From Bacteroidia bacterium (GTDB lineage Bacteria; Bacteroidota; Bacteroidia; 2-12-FULL-35-15), in NCBI GenBank assembly GCA_020051175.1, contig JAGVJJ010000094.1:1-62150 (forward strand): DNA of 62,150 nt, written 5' to 3'. This document shows positions 30,830 to 40,393 of this stretch, piece by piece; the stretch's first letter is position 1, and each line of letters begins with the position of its first letter. The position numbers and the translations under genes are program-made. The notes under the pieces are model-generated. The model searched no databases, had not been told where the DNA came from, and was given only the letters and a program-made list of their open reading frames with translations.

Positions 30830-33544
30830 CTAAAATTCAAGCGTACCCTGTGTATCTTCCGAGTCGTCAGCTTTTTTTTTCTTTTTCTTTTCCTCTGAAG
30901 GCAATTTTATTTCTGCATTGATCATCTGATCAATAGAGATTACAGGCTTTTCATTCGTTTTTTCAGGAGCATTGGCTTTTTTCAATGCTTCCAGTGGCGA
31001 CATGCCGCTTTCTTCAAACTCTTCCAGCACATCTTCCTCTATTGGTACCTCCACTGGCGGCAGAAGATTGATTTCCTTCACTTTTGAAAAAGAAAGTTTA
31101 TTTCCTTTGGCTTTAAGGCCTTTAACAGCAATAAAGTCTACCAGGTTTATCTGTTCATTTGGAAGTTCCTTGTCTTTCACTTTTGTAAATTTTAACTCTA
31201 CCACTGGTGCAGCATCAGTAGTCGCCAGTTCCAGACGTGAGCCTTCTGCTTCACTTATGAACAGTACTTTTTTGTCCGAACTTTCAACAAGGAAACGTTT
31301 TACAAAATACGTTTTACTTTCACCATCCAGATAAATGGCCGATACTGCTTTATTAGGGTTCCATTTTTCTATCAGTACCATGTCCTGGTCAAAGTGTGTT
31401 GCCAGGTCAAAGCCTGTAAGCTTGTAGTGGCCGCTTTGAGTGATGGTCAATATCTTATCATCAGGCCCGAAGCTGCCCAGGAAAGTACCTCGCTTATCCG
31501 TATTCAGGCGCTGAACGGTATCGTCAAACCAGATGTCCAACGCACCAAGCGTGGACACACCTTTTTGCTTTAAAATAATTTTTTTAACCGCATACTTTGT
31601 AACCACATTGCCCATGGAATTACGGCCTTTAATGGCAAGGTCCGCGAAATTTAAATCCCATTGCACCTTACGTAATCCAGGCAATGGTTTCAGCTGCACT
31701 TCCACAATTTCCGATTCCCCGTTTGGATTAGCGGTAAAATATAACACTTCAGAGCCTTTGGTTCCTTTTGTTAAATCATACTGTTTATCACGTGTTACAC
31801 CCGTTACCGGGAAACGTTTCATAAACACCGCACCGCTTTTACCATCGCGGTATACCATGTTGTAAATGGTACGTTCATCGTTTTTCTTATAAACAGCGAT
31901 ATGTATCAGATCCTTACCCACAAAGGCTTTATCCTGAACCTTTGTAACCATCATGCTTCCATCTTTACGGAAAACAATGATATCATCAATATCAGAACAG
32001 TCGGAAATAAATTCATCTTTCTTTAAGCCATAGCCGGCAAAACCGTCTTCACGGTTTACATACAGCTTTTCATTGGCAATCACAACCTGTGTTGCTACAA
32101 TATTTTCAAACGATTTTATTTCTGTTTTACGCTCGCGTCCTGCACCGTATTTCTTTTTCAGGTTTTTGAAATACTCAACAGCGTAATCAATAAGGTTGGC
32201 AAGATGATGATCAATTTCTTTGATGCGTGCATCCAACGCTTTCATTTTTTCATCTGCTTTGGCAGAGTCGAAGCGGGTGATACGTATCATTGGTATCTGG
32301 GTCAGTTTTTCGTAGTCATCATTTGTGATTTCACGTATAAACTGTTTCTTGTATTTAGCAAATCGGCCGTCTAAGTAACCAAATAAGGTTGGCTTATCAG
32401 AGTACAGCTTAAAGTCGATATACATTTCATCCTTAATGAATATCTTCTCAAGGGAAGCAAACATATAGGATTCCTGCAATTCCGCCTTTTCAATTTCAAG
32501 CTCCCGTCTTAGTAAATCAAGCGTTTTGTGGGTTGAGATTTTAAGCATCTCGTTAACGCCCATAAAATGTGGCTTGTCGTTCTCAATGATGCAGGAATTG
32601 GGTGAAATGGATACTTCACAATCGGTGAAAGCATACAGGGCATCAATTGTTTTATCAGGTGAAATGCCTGGTACAAGGTGTATAACAATTTCAACGTTTT
32701 CAGCTGTATTGTCCTCCACCTTGCGTATTTTTATTTTCCCTTTATCATTTGCAGCAATAATACTGTCAATTAATGAACCGGTTGTAGTTCCGAATGGAAT
32801 TTCATTGATTACAAGGGTTTTCTTATCCAGCTGCGATATTTTTGCACGCACACGTATTTTGCCACCGCGCAAACCATTGTTATAGTTGGAAAAGTCGGCC
32901 ATGCCGGCAGTTGCGAAGTCCGGCAGTATATCCGTACGTTTGCCGCGCAAAACCGCAATAGAAGCGTCAATCAGCTCATTAAAGTTGTGCGGTAGTATTT
33001 TACAGGCCAAACCAACAGCAATACCTTCAACACCCTGTGCCAGCAGCAATGGAAATTTTACCGGAAGTGTTTCAGGCTCTTTATTACGTCCATCATAGCT
33101 TGCGAGCCAGGTGGTGGTTTTTGGGTTAAATACCACGTCCAGCGCGAATTTTGAAAGACGCGCCTCAATGTAACGCGGTGCAGCTGCACGGTCACCGGTT
33201 AATATATTTCCCCAGTTTCCCTGGGTATCAATCAGTAAATCTTTTTGACCTAAAGCCACCAGCGCGTCACCAATTGACATATCCCCGTGGGGATGGTATT
33301 TCATGGTGTGCCCAATGATATTAGCTACCTTGTTATAGCGCCCGTCATCCAGCTCATTCATGGAATGTAAAATCCTGCGTTGTACAGGCTTTAATCCATC
33401 TTCAATATAAGGCACGGCACGTTCAAGGATTACATAGGAAGCGTAATCCAGAAACCAGTTCTCATACATCCCTGAAACGTGAATTACATTGTGTAATTCA
33501 TCACCTTCACCATTTAAGTCTTCGTTGATATTTTCTTCGTTCAT
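30830..33544 (-). CDS. parC: DNA topoisomerase IV subunit A (ParC/GyrA family)
   Basis: The 904-residue protein begins its conserved core at YASYVILERAVPYIEDGLKP. It carries MKYHPHGDMS and the active-site stretch GDRAAAPRYIEARLS with catalytic Tyr125, which makes the transient DNA phosphotyrosine link. Residues to about 480 are the breakage-reunion and tower part. The C-terminal half is a beta-pinwheel-like region without an obvious GyrA box, which favours ParC. A charged tail of about 90 residues is rich in Glu and Lys. With ParE it decatenates replicated chromosomes. The parE gene lies upstream on the same strand, separated by one secreted-protein gene. Confidence 0.93.
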   Translation of the reverse strand: MNEENINEDLNGEGDELHNVIHVSGMYENWFLDYASYVILERAVPYIEDGLKPVQRRILHSMNELDDGRYNKVANIIGHTMKYHPHGDMSIGDALVALGQKDLLIDTQGNWGNILTGDRAAAPRYIEARLSKFALDVVFNPKTTTWLASYDGRNKEPETLPVKFPLLLAQGVEGIAVGLACKILPHNFNELIDASIAVLRGKRTDILPDFATAGMADFSNYNNGLRGGKIRVRAKISQLDKKTLVINEIPFGTTTGSLIDSIIAANDKGKIKIRKVEDNTAENVEIVIHLVPGISPDKTIDALYAFTDCEVSISPNSCIIENDKPHFMGVNEMLKISTHKTLDLLRRELEIEKAELQESYMFASLEKIFIKDEMYIDFKLYSDKPTLFGYLDGRFAKYKKQFIREITNDDYEKLTQIPMIRITRFDSAKADEKMKALDARIKEIDHHLANLIDYAVEYFKNLKKKYGAGRERKTEIKSFENIVATQVVIANEKLYVNREDGFAGYGLKKDEFISDCSDIDDIIVFRKDGSMMVTKVQDKAFVGKDLIHIAVYKKNDERTIYNMVYRDGKSGAVFMKRFPVTGVTRDKQYDLTKGTKGSEVLYFTANPNGESEIVEVQLKPLPGLRKVQWDLNFADLAIKGRNSMGNVVTKYAVKKIILKQKGVSTLGALDIWFDDTVQRLNTDKRGTFLGSFGPDDKILTITQSGHYKLTGFDLATHFDQDMVLIEKWNPNKAVSAIYLDGESKTYFVKRFLVESSDKKVLFISEAEGSRLELATTDAAPVVELKFTKVKDKELPNEQINLVDFIAVKGLKAKGNKLSFSKVKEINLLPPVEVPIEEDVLEEFEESGMSPLEALKKANAPEKTNEKPVISIDQMINAEIKLPSEEKKKKKKADDSEDTQGTLEF

Positions 33545-33584
33545 CTTTTAATTCCTCTGGAACTATGTGTTAAATAAGGATTGT

Positions 33585-33611
33585 AATTCTGCAACAAGCT
33601 CTTGCAGAATT
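33585..33611. other. Hairpin in the parC leader
   Basis: Perfect 10-bp arms AATTCTGCAA (33585-33594) and TTGCAGAATT (33602-33611) with a seven-base loop. The T-run lies on the plus-strand side, so in the minus-strand transcript it is a 5' leader hairpin rather than a terminator. Confidence 0.55.
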
Positions 33612-33711
33612 GTTTTTTTTAATTGAGTTTTGCTCAAATCCTACAACATCAATCTGTTTGTCGGTTTTAGCCTGTTAAAATTAATTCTAATTCTTTATAA
33701 TTTCTTAAAAA

Positions 33712-34605
33712 TTAATTATTTTTTTTCAGCACCACCACTTCACTTTTTTTAGTGCTGGAATCAATAGTAATTTCGCGCCTCATGCCCCTGTCATAAAACA
33801 CCATAAGGGCTGTATTGGGTGGTGTTGTACCCTCATTTTCAGCAAACATCAAAATTTCATTATCCTTATTGGCTTCTATCTTGACCGTTACTTCCAGTGC
33901 TTTGTTTGATAATTGCTTGTTGCTCAGTATAAGCACCTTATTGTAATAAATGCTTATAATATCGTTGTCAACTTCACCATTATCAAAGAACAGGAGCTTT
34001 ACCGAGTCCGAACTAACGTTAATTGTGTTTTTTAGCTCAACTTTTCTATTGAGAAAGCTGGTGTCAGCGGTTTTCTTGTGCTGCAGAACCACTTCTGTCG
34101 CAGGTTGTTGGGCAGAAACCGGCACAGGCGATTTAAACAGCTTGATGGTTCCAGGGGAGCAGTAAGAAATATTGTTATCAATAAGCCCTTTGTTCCGGAA
34201 AATCTTAGTTCCGTCATTGCTCCATATACCTGTTATTGCAGCAGAATCTTTATTGGCATCGATTCGGCAGGAATATATTTTTTTGCACCAGCTGATGTAA
34301 CCTGAATTGTTTTCGTTATCTACTGAAACATCTACCAGATGCATTGTTTTTGCATCTAAATAACCTTCAACACGATGAACAACATAAGCTCCGCTTCCAT
34401 CATTCGCAATAATTTTTGAAGTACCTGATACAACGTTTTGAGCCTGTTGTAAGTTCAAAATCATATCAAATGCCCATGTTTTATCATCCTGGCTGAGATA
34501 ACCCTTCCAGGTACCGGATACATTGATTGTTTGAGCATACGGGCTGTTGAATGCAATCAGCAATACAATTAAACAAAACCAACTTCTGAATGCTCCTATA
34601 AACAT
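33712..34605 (-). CDS. Secreted protein of unknown function
   Basis: The 297-residue protein has a signal peptide (about 1-25, ending PYAQ). The first half (NVSGTWKGYLSQDDKTWAF ... MILNLQQAQNVVSGTSKI) reads like a small beta-barrel found in secreted Bacteroidota proteins. The last 100 residues (KLLFFDNGEVDNDIISIYYN ... ILMFAENEGTTPPNTALMVF) match a recurrent C-terminal beta domain of such proteins whose function is not known to me. It lies between parE and parC, but an intrinsic terminator after parE suggests independent expression. Nothing connects it to DNA topology. Confidence 0.65.
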   Translation of the reverse strand: MFIGAFRSWFCLIVLLIAFNSPYAQTINVSGTWKGYLSQDDKTWAFDMILNLQQAQNVVSGTSKIIANDGSGAYVVHRVEGYLDAKTMHLVDVSVDNENNSGYISWCKKIYSCRIDANKDSAAITGIWSNDGTKIFRNKGLIDNNISYCSPGTIKLFKSPVPVSAQQPATEVVLQHKKTADTSFLNRKVELKNTINVSSDSVKLLFFDNGEVDNDIISIYYNKVLILSNKQLSNKALEVTVKIEANKDNEILMFAENEGTTPPNTALMVFYDRGMRREITIDSSTKKSEVVVLKKNN

Positions 34606-34631
34606 GATAAAAGATACACTAACGGGAAAGG

Positions 34632-34664
34632 AAAAAATAAAGCCAGCCGGGTATGGCTGGCTTT
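34632..34664 (-). terminator. Intrinsic terminator after parE
   Basis: Perfect 10-bp stem AAAGCCAGCC / GGCTGGCTTT (34639-34648 and 34655-34664), followed in the minus-strand direction by ATTTTTTCC. It starts 5 bp after the parE stop. Confidence 0.88.
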
Positions 34665-34668
34665 GGTG

Positions 34669-36522
34669 TTACTGTTCGACTAAATCTTTTTCAACTTTCA
34701 GGTTTTCAATAATAAAATCCTGGCGTTCCGGTGTATTTTTCCCCATATAATATCCGAGCAGATCCACGATACTTCTGTCTTTCCCAATAATTACAGGGTC
34801 TTTACGAATGTCCTTTCCAATAAAATGTTTAAACTCATCTGGTGAAATTTCACCAAGGCCTTTGAATCGTGTAATTTCGGGTTTTACTCCTAATTTGCTG
34901 ATTGCATTTTTCCTTTCCTCCTCGCTGTAGCAATAGATGGTTTCTTTTTTGTTACGTACCCGGAAAAGCGGTGTTTGCAGGATGTATACGTGACCGTTTT
35001 TCACCAGGTCCGGGAAAAACTGCAGGAAGAAAGTTAGCAGCAGCAGGCGGATGTGCATACCATCAACATCGGCATCAGTTGCGATAACAATGTTGTTGTA
35101 ACGCAGGTTTTCGATGCCGTCTTCAATGTTTAGTGCCGCTTGCAGCAGATTGAATTCTTCATTTTCATAAACAATTTTTTTGGTAAGCCCGAAAGCGTTC
35201 AACGGCTTACCTTTCAGGCTGAATACCGCCTGGGTATTCACATCGCGGGTTTTGGTAATGGAACCACTCGCTGAGTCTCCCTCACAAATAAATAAGGTGG
35301 TATCCAGCTTACGCTCATCATTGTTGGATGTTTTGTGTATGCGGCAATCGCGTAACTTTTTATTGTGTAAGCTCGATTTTTTTGCGCGCTCGCGTGCCAG
35401 CTTCTGTATACCTTGTAAATCCTTGCGTTCACGCTCGCTCTGCTGTATCTTTTGCAGGATGGCTTGAGCTGTTTCAGGGTTTTTATGTAAAAAATTATCA
35501 AGCTCTGTTTTCAAAAAGTCTCCTATAAAAGCCTTTACAGAAGGGCCTTTAGGACCAATTTCCTGTGAACCCAATTTAGTTTTTGTCTGTGATTCAAAAA
35601 CCGGTTCCTGTACTTTAATGCTTACTGCCGCAATGATTGATGTGCGAACATCTACAGCTTCGAAATCCTTTTTGAAAAACTCGCGGATTGTCCTTACCAC
35701 GGCTTCACGGAATGCGCCCTGGTGTGTTCCGCCCTGTGTAGTGTGCTGGCCGTTCACAAGAGAATAGTATTCTTCGCCATATTGCTGGTTGCTATGTGTC
35801 ATGGCAACCTCGATATCATAACCTCTCAGATGAATGGTAGGGTATAGGATAGCGCCATTGATATTCTGGGTAAGCAAATCAAGCAATCCATTTTCCGAAT
35901 AAAACTTCTGTCCATTGTAATTGATGGTGAGTCCTGTATTCAGGTAAGCATAGTTCCACAGCATCTTCTCAACATACTCGTTGATGAAATGGTAGTTACC
36001 AAAGATCGCCTCATCGGGGGTAAATGTAACGAGTGTGCCTTTACGTGCATCAGACGCTACTATCTTTTCTTCTTTTTGAAGGTTACCTTTTGAAAAAGTT
36101 GCTTCCTTTGTTTGTTCATCCCTGAACGACTGGATTTTAAAGTAGCTGGATAGTGCATTGACCGCTTTGGTACCTACACCATTCAAACCTACTGATTTCT
36201 TAAATGCTTCAGAGTCGTATTTCGCACCGGTATTGATTTTAGAAACCACATCCACTACTTTGCCCAAAGGAATACCGCGTCCGTAGTCGCGCACACGCAC
36301 AGTTTTTTCTTTTATCGTGATGTCAATGCTTTTACCATTGCCCATCACAAATTCATCAATACAGTTGTCTATTGTTTCCTTTAAAAGGATATAAATACCA
36401 TCGTCAGGGGAGGAGCCATCACCCAGCTTACCAATATACATGCCTGGGCGTAAACGGATGTGTTCGTTCCATTCCAGAGTTCGGATACTGTCTTCTGTAT
36501 ATTTTACTTCTTTCTCTGCCAT
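34669..36522 (-). CDS. parE: DNA topoisomerase IV subunit B (ParE/GyrB family)
   Basis: The 617-residue protein has a GHKL ATPase domain: [23 protein letters not shown] (Glu49 and Asn53), then [11 protein letters not shown] and [16 protein letters not shown] transducer domain follows, with QTKTKLGS. The TOPRIM domain has [12 protein letters not shown] and [11 protein letters not shown], which hold the Mg-binding Glu and Asp residues. The end, [18 protein letters not shown], is typical of the type II B-subunit tail. It hydrolyses ATP to drive strand passage by ParC. A -7 box TACTTTTG lies at 36567-36574. Confidence 0.95.
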   Translation of the reverse strand: MAEKEVKYTEDSIRTLEWNEHIRLRPGMYIGKLGDGSSPDDGIYILLKETIDNCIDEFVMGNGKSIDITIKEKTVRVRDYGRGIPLGKVVDVVSKINTGAKYDSEAFKKSVGLNGVGTKAVNALSSYFKIQSFRDEQTKEATFSKGNLQKEEKIVASDARKGTLVTFTPDEAIFGNYHFINEYVEKMLWNYAYLNTGLTINYNGQKFYSENGLLDLLTQNINGAILYPTIHLRGYDIEVAMTHSNQQYGEEYYSLVNGQHTTQGGTHQGAFREAVVRTIREFFKKDFEAVDVRTSIIAAVSIKVQEPVFESQTKTKLGSQEIGPKGPSVKAFIGDFLKTELDNFLHKNPETAQAILQKIQQSERERKDLQGIQKLARERAKKSSLHNKKLRDCRIHKTSNNDERKLDTTLFICEGDSASGSITKTRDVNTQAVFSLKGKPLNAFGLTKKIVYENEEFNLLQAALNIEDGIENLRYNNIVIATDADVDGMHIRLLLLTFFLQFFPDLVKNGHVYILQTPLFRVRNKKETIYCYSEEERKNAISKLGVKPEITRFKGLGEISPDEFKHFIGKDIRKDPVIIGKDRSIVDLLGYYMGKNTPERQDFIIENLKVEKDLVEQ

Positions 36523-36566
36523 TGTTAGTTCCTGGTATAATTGCGTTATTTTACTAAATAAGATTG

Positions 36567-36574
36567 CAAAAGTA
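36567..36574 (-). promoter_or_regulatory. -7 box of the parE promoter
   Basis: On the minus strand this reads TACTTTTG, an exact TAnnTTTG, 45 bp upstream of the parE start. A matching -33 element was not seen. Confidence 0.45.
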
Positions 36575-36646
36575 CTACATAATAGCGCTTTTTGGGTAAT
36601 ATTTTAGCAATATAATTAAGTTTTTATCCGGGAAAAGGTGAAAAAA

Positions 36647-37039
36647 TTATTTTTTTTCAACAAATTTTGAAAGCCATTCTTTGGCTTTGAGTTCATCTTT
36701 GAAAATTTTGGTAGGAACAACCGGTTTATTAAGGTAGAGATATAACGATGCAATAATATTTTCTAAAACGCTACTTACTACTATTGCACCTGCAGTAAAG
36801 CCCTCACAGCCCTTTTCGGAAGCTAAAAAATCTCTTGCTTCTTTGGTGCTGTCTTTGATAGAATATATTTTAATCAGGCAAGGATATTTATTTTTCATAA
36901 AAGCCAACCGTCTTGCATTTACTACTTTTTGTGCTATTTCTAAATCAACGAATGTGGCTTTCCAAGTGGCAATTATAATGTTATCTTCTAACTCAATACG
37001 AGCATACTCATTGTCAGAAAGAAGTATTTTTTGACTCAT
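36647..37039 (-). CDS. STAS/SpoIIAA-like small protein, paralogue 3
   Basis: The 130-residue soluble protein is colinear with the two genes upstream. Shared stretches are IELEDNIIIATWKA, VDLEIAQKVVNARRLA, STKEARDFLASEKGCEGFTA, an IASLYLYLNKPVVPTKIF segment and a final KAKEWLSKFVEKK. This alternating strand-helix pattern is that of the STAS/SEC14-like small proteins (DUF7793 type) of Bacteroidota. No catalytic residue or phosphorylatable Ser of the SpoIIAA DxSG type is evident. It is the most divergent copy. Role unknown; a regulatory or scaffold protein is possible. Confidence 0.62.
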   Translation of the reverse strand: MSQKILLSDNEYARIELEDNIIIATWKATFVDLEIAQKVVNARRLAFMKNKYPCLIKIYSIKDSTKEARDFLASEKGCEGFTAGAIVVSSVLENIIASLYLYLNKPVVPTKIFKDELKAKEWLSKFVEKK

Positions 37040-37059
37040 TGAATGAGAACTATTTTATT

Positions 37060-37458
37060 TCAGTGGACAATAAACTGGTTAAGCCATTTCTTTGCTTTTG
37101 CCTCATCAGTAAACAATCTTACCGGTCGCAGTGGCCTGCTGATATTAATATAAAAATTGCCAATCATACTTCCCAAAGGAGAGTCAATAATTAAAGCGGT
37201 AGCAATAATACCTTCACACCCTTTTTCGGAAGCAAAAAAGTCACGGGCTTCTTTAGTTGAACTTTTGACTGATTTAATATTAACAATGGTTGGAAAATGT
37301 TTGCCAGCGGTTGCCTGGATTCTATATTTTACAAGCTTTTTTGCTATTTCTATGTCAATATGTTCTGGCTTGAAAATCCCTATAATAATTCCATCTTCCA
37401 ATTCAATAGCTAAGTCCTCATTTTCAATCAACGTTTGCTTCATGGTCTCAATCTCCAT
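37060..37458 (-). CDS. STAS/SpoIIAA-like small protein, paralogue 2
   Basis: The 132-residue protein is the middle copy of three. It has AIELEDGIIIGIFKPEHIDI, IAKKLVKYRIQ, SSTKEARDFFASEKGCEGII, DSPLGSMIGNFYINISRPLR and KAKKWLNQFIVH. It is closest to the copy at 37477 (shared SPxGSMIGNFxIxISRPxRP). Met6 (37443) is an alternative start. Spacing to neighbours is 20 and 18 bp, so the three genes form one transcription unit. Confidence 0.62.
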   Translation of the reverse strand: MEIETMKQTLIENEDLAIELEDGIIIGIFKPEHIDIEIAKKLVKYRIQATAGKHFPTIVNIKSVKSSTKEARDFFASEKGCEGIIATALIIDSPLGSMIGNFYINISRPLRPVRLFTDEAKAKKWLNQFIVH

Positions 37459-37476
37459 AAATTGTAATCAATTAAA

Positions 37477-37863
37477 TTAGCTATTGGCAACGTATTTACT
37501 TAACCACTTTATTGCTTCGCTCTCATCAGTGAAAACTTTGGTGGGTCTTATTGGTCTGCTAATACTAATAAAAAAATTACCAATCATACTTCCAATAGGA
37601 GAATCAATTAAAACTGCAGCAGCTATTACACCTTTGCAGCCTTCTTCAGATGCCATATAATCTCGTGCAGCTTTTGTACTGTTTTTTATTGCTTTAATAT
37701 TGGATAGTAAAGGATAGCTTTTACCATTCTGAATGTTGAGCCTAAAATCAGTGATTTTTTGAGCAATAGTCAGATCCACAGATTCGATTTTTATTGTACC
37801 AATCAAGACTTTATTCTCTAAATCTACTGTAAGATAATTATTATCCAGAAGTCGCTCACGCAT
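37477..37863 (-). CDS. STAS/SpoIIAA-like small protein, paralogue 1
   Basis: The 128-residue protein is the first gene of the triplet. Key stretches are VDLENKVLIGTIKIESVDL, IAQKITDFRLNI, NSTKAARDYMASEEGCKGVI, DSPIGSMIGNFFISISRPIR and AIKWLSKYVANS. The conserved block STK.ARD..AS..GC.G occurs in all three paralogues and is the best candidate functional site. A Bacteroidota-type promoter (TATCTTTG at 37917-37924 on the minus strand) precedes it. It is divergent from the alpha-oxoamine synthase fusion gene, 88 bp away. Confidence 0.62.
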   Translation of the reverse strand: MRERLLDNNYLTVDLENKVLIGTIKIESVDLTIAQKITDFRLNIQNGKSYPLLSNIKAIKNSTKAARDYMASEEGCKGVIAAAVLIDSPIGSMIGNFFISISRPIRPTKVFTDESEAIKWLSKYVANS

Positions 37864-37916
37864 AGTTTATGTAACTTGTTATAGTTGTTTTCGTATAGGT
37901 TACCGGAATTTTCTCG

Positions 37917-37943
37917 CAAAGATATACGAAAAACTCCCCCAAA
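37917..37943 (-). promoter_or_regulatory. Promoter of the STAS-like triplet
   Basis: Minus strand TATCTTTG (37917-37924) with a TTTG (37940-37943) 15 bp further upstream. The -7 box is exact; the spacer is shorter than the usual 17-23 bp. Confidence 0.45.
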
Positions 37944-37951
37944 CTACTTAT

Positions 37952-40393
37952 ATGGCAAAAATTAACCATAACAATTCTTTAGATACTGTTGACGAGTTGC
38001 TAACTGATGCAAAGCACAGGGGAGTGATTCATTTAAAAACAGATATTAACCTAAATATTAGCCGTAAATTATCTGTTTCCAATAAGGAGTTACTTAATTT
38101 TGGTACATGCGGCTACCTTGGTCTTGAAGCAGATCAACGGTTAAAGGATGGGGCAATTGATTTTGTCCAAAGGTACGGCACTCAATTTGGTATTTCCCGC
38201 GGTTACCTGTCATCAGGTATAAATGTTCAGCTGGAAGAATATTTATCACAAATGTTTGATAATAGAAACGTGATTACTTATTCTTCTACTTCTGCTGCAC
38301 ATATTTCAGTAATACCAACTCTAATTACCCAAGAAGATGCAATAATTCTTGATCAACAGGTACATTTCAGTGTTCAGACAGCCGCCCAATTGCTAAGGCA
38401 AAAAGGTGTTCCCATAGAAATGATTAGGCATAGTAACATGGAAATGCTGGAAAAGCAAATCCTGGAGTTAAGTAAGAAACATAAAAAAATATGGTATTTA
38501 ATTGATGGGGTATATTCGATGTATGGCGATGTAGCGCCTATGGATGAATTATTATATCTCATGAATAAGTATGAGCAGCTATACGTTTATGTTGATGATG
38601 CACATGGAATGAGTTGGCATGGAAAAAATGGTACAGGTTATATCAACAGTACATTTTCAAATCATGAAAAAATAATGTTGATGACCACCATGGGCAAAGG
38701 GTTTGGAGTTACTGGCGGCATGGCGATATTTCCGAATGATGAAATGCATAGAAAAGTTAGGATTTTTGGTGGCCCTCTTATTTATTCCCATCCATTGTCA
38801 CCATCTATTATTGGGGCTGCAATTGCATCGGCTAAAATTCATTTATCTAATGATATTTATGATTTACAAAAAGAACTAAAGGAAAATATTGATTATTGTA
38901 GTCAACTATTATCAAGAACAGATCTTGTGGTTATGTCGCATCCATTGACGCCAATTGGCTTTTTAGGAATGGGCCAACCTCGAGTGGGCTATAATATGGT
39001 TAAGCGCTTGTTAAATGATGGTTTTTTTGTTAACCTGGCACTTTTTCCTGCTGTTTCGGTTAGAAACACCGGAGTGAGGTTTTCTATCAATCGTAATGTG
39101 AAGAAAGATGAAATAAAGCAGTTTGTAGATGCTTTGCAATACCACTTTCCAAAGGTTTTAGAAGAAGAGGGCAAAACAATGGAAGATATTAGGAAAGTTT
39201 TTAAAAACAGTAAAGAAAATCCTCCAATTGCACGTAATCCAATTCAGGCTGAGCTTGTTGAAACACAAATTTATGTTGAAGAGACTTCAAGTATAAAAGA
39301 TATAAATAAACAAGAGTGGAATTCCCTGCTTGGTGATAATGGAAACTTTGACTGGGATGGACTTGTATCTCTTGAAGATGTTTTTAATGGCAATTCAAGA
39401 CCCGAGGAAAATTGGGAATTTAAATATTTTATAATACGTGATAAAAATAAACAACCCATTGTTGCTACATTTTTTACATCTGGCCTATTAAAAGATGATA
39501 TGTTGGCATTTGAATCCGTTTCAATTCAGATAGAGGAAAAACGAAAATCGGATCCGTATTACCTCACATCTAAAACTATTACAATGGGTTCTATGTTGTC
39601 TGAAGGGCATCATTATTACATTAATCGAAAGCATCCTGAATGGAAAAAGGCATTTAATATTTTGATTGAAAAAGTTACCAAATTTCAGGAAGGCATGAAT
39701 GCTAATTCCTTATTATTACGGGATTTTGATAAGGACGACAATGAAATTAAAGAGCTATTAATAAAAGAAGGATTTGCTCCTGTAGATATGCCAAATTCGA
39801 ATATTGTTGAAAAAATGTTGTGGACCAATAAGGATGAATTGCTGGCATCAATTTCCTATCGAAATCGTAAGCATTTGAGAGCTGAAGTATTTAAATATGA
39901 AGATATATTTGAGATAGAATATAAAAAAGAATTGACAGATGCTGAAGCAGAGTATTTCTATCAGTTGTATCTTAATGTGGAACATAAGAACAGGGGATTT
40001 AATATGTTCGATTACCCCAAAAATATTCTGAAAAAATTATCAAGGCACCCGAATTGGGAGTTTATTGTTTTAAAACTTAAACCTGAGTATGATACGCGCG
40101 TTGAAAGAAAAGCTGTTGCTGCGGGGTGGTGTTATATTACACCCACTAACATGTCGCCTATGATTATTGGATTGGATTATAATTTTAACAGTAAATTCCA
40201 AGTATATAAACAGGCAATGTACCAGGTTCTGAAGCGTGCCCGAATGCTTAATCTAGAAAAAGTATACCTTGGCTTATCTGCAGATTTTGAAAAGCACAAA
40301 TATGGAGCGGTGCCGCACGCACGTGTTGCATACATGCAAACAAAAGACAATTACAACATGGAGGTTATTGAATCAATGGCGGCTAATTCGTAA
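37952..40393 (+). CDS. Alpha-oxoamine synthase (serine palmitoyltransferase-like) fused to an acyltransferase-like domain
   Basis: The 813-residue protein has an N-terminal PLP enzyme domain (about 40-405): LNFGTCGYLGLE, ISRGYLSSGINVQLEE, His138 in DQQVHFSVQ, YVDDAHGMSWHG (Asp215 and His218) and TTMGKGFGVTGG with PLP lysine Lys249. These are hallmarks of enzymes that condense an amino acid with an acyl-CoA/ACP (SPT, KBL, AONS). Residues about 430-813 resemble a GNAT/FemAB-like acyltransferase (VEKMLWTNKDELLASISYRN, EYFYQLYLNVEHKNRGFN, AGWCYITPTNMSPMIIGLDY). One polypeptide could thus make a long-chain base and acylate it, giving a sphingolipid or sulfonolipid precursor. That is inference; the substrate is unknown. 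The stop overlaps the convergent kinase gene by 11 bp. Confidence 0.75.
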   Translation: MAKINHNNSLDTVDELLTDAKHRGVIHLKTDINLNISRKLSVSNKELLNFGTCGYLGLEADQRLKDGAIDFVQRYGTQFGISRGYLSSGINVQLEEYLSQMFDNRNVITYSSTSAAHISVIPTLITQEDAIILDQQVHFSVQTAAQLLRQKGVPIEMIRHSNMEMLEKQILELSKKHKKIWYLIDGVYSMYGDVAPMDELLYLMNKYEQLYVYVDDAHGMSWHGKNGTGYINSTFSNHEKIMLMTTMGKGFGVTGGMAIFPNDEMHRKVRIFGGPLIYSHPLSPSIIGAAIASAKIHLSNDIYDLQKELKENIDYCSQLLSRTDLVVMSHPLTPIGFLGMGQPRVGYNMVKRLLNDGFFVNLALFPAVSVRNTGVRFSINRNVKKDEIKQFVDALQYHFPKVLEEEGKTMEDIRKVFKNSKENPPIARNPIQAELVETQIYVEETSSIKDINKQEWNSLLGDNGNFDWDGLVSLEDVFNGNSRPEENWEFKYFIIRDKNKQPIVATFFTSGLLKDDMLAFESVSIQIEEKRKSDPYYLTSKTITMGSMLSEGHHYYINRKHPEWKKAFNILIEKVTKFQEGMNANSLLLRDFDKDDNEIKELLIKEGFAPVDMPNSNIVEKMLWTNKDELLASISYRNRKHLRAEVFKYEDIFEIEYKKELTDAEAEYFYQLYLNVEHKNRGFNMFDYPKNILKKLSRHPNWEFIVLKLKPEYDTRVERKAVAAGWCYITPTNMSPMIIGLDYNFNSKFQVYKQAMYQVLKRARMLNLEKVYLGLSADFEKHKYGAVPHARVAYMQTKDNYNMEVIESMAANS

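Noticed and set aside
33585-33625. Intrinsic terminator between the secreted unknown gene and parC
   Set aside because: The T-run follows the stem on the plus strand, but both flanking genes are on the minus strand, so it cannot terminate their transcripts; kept as a leader hairpin.
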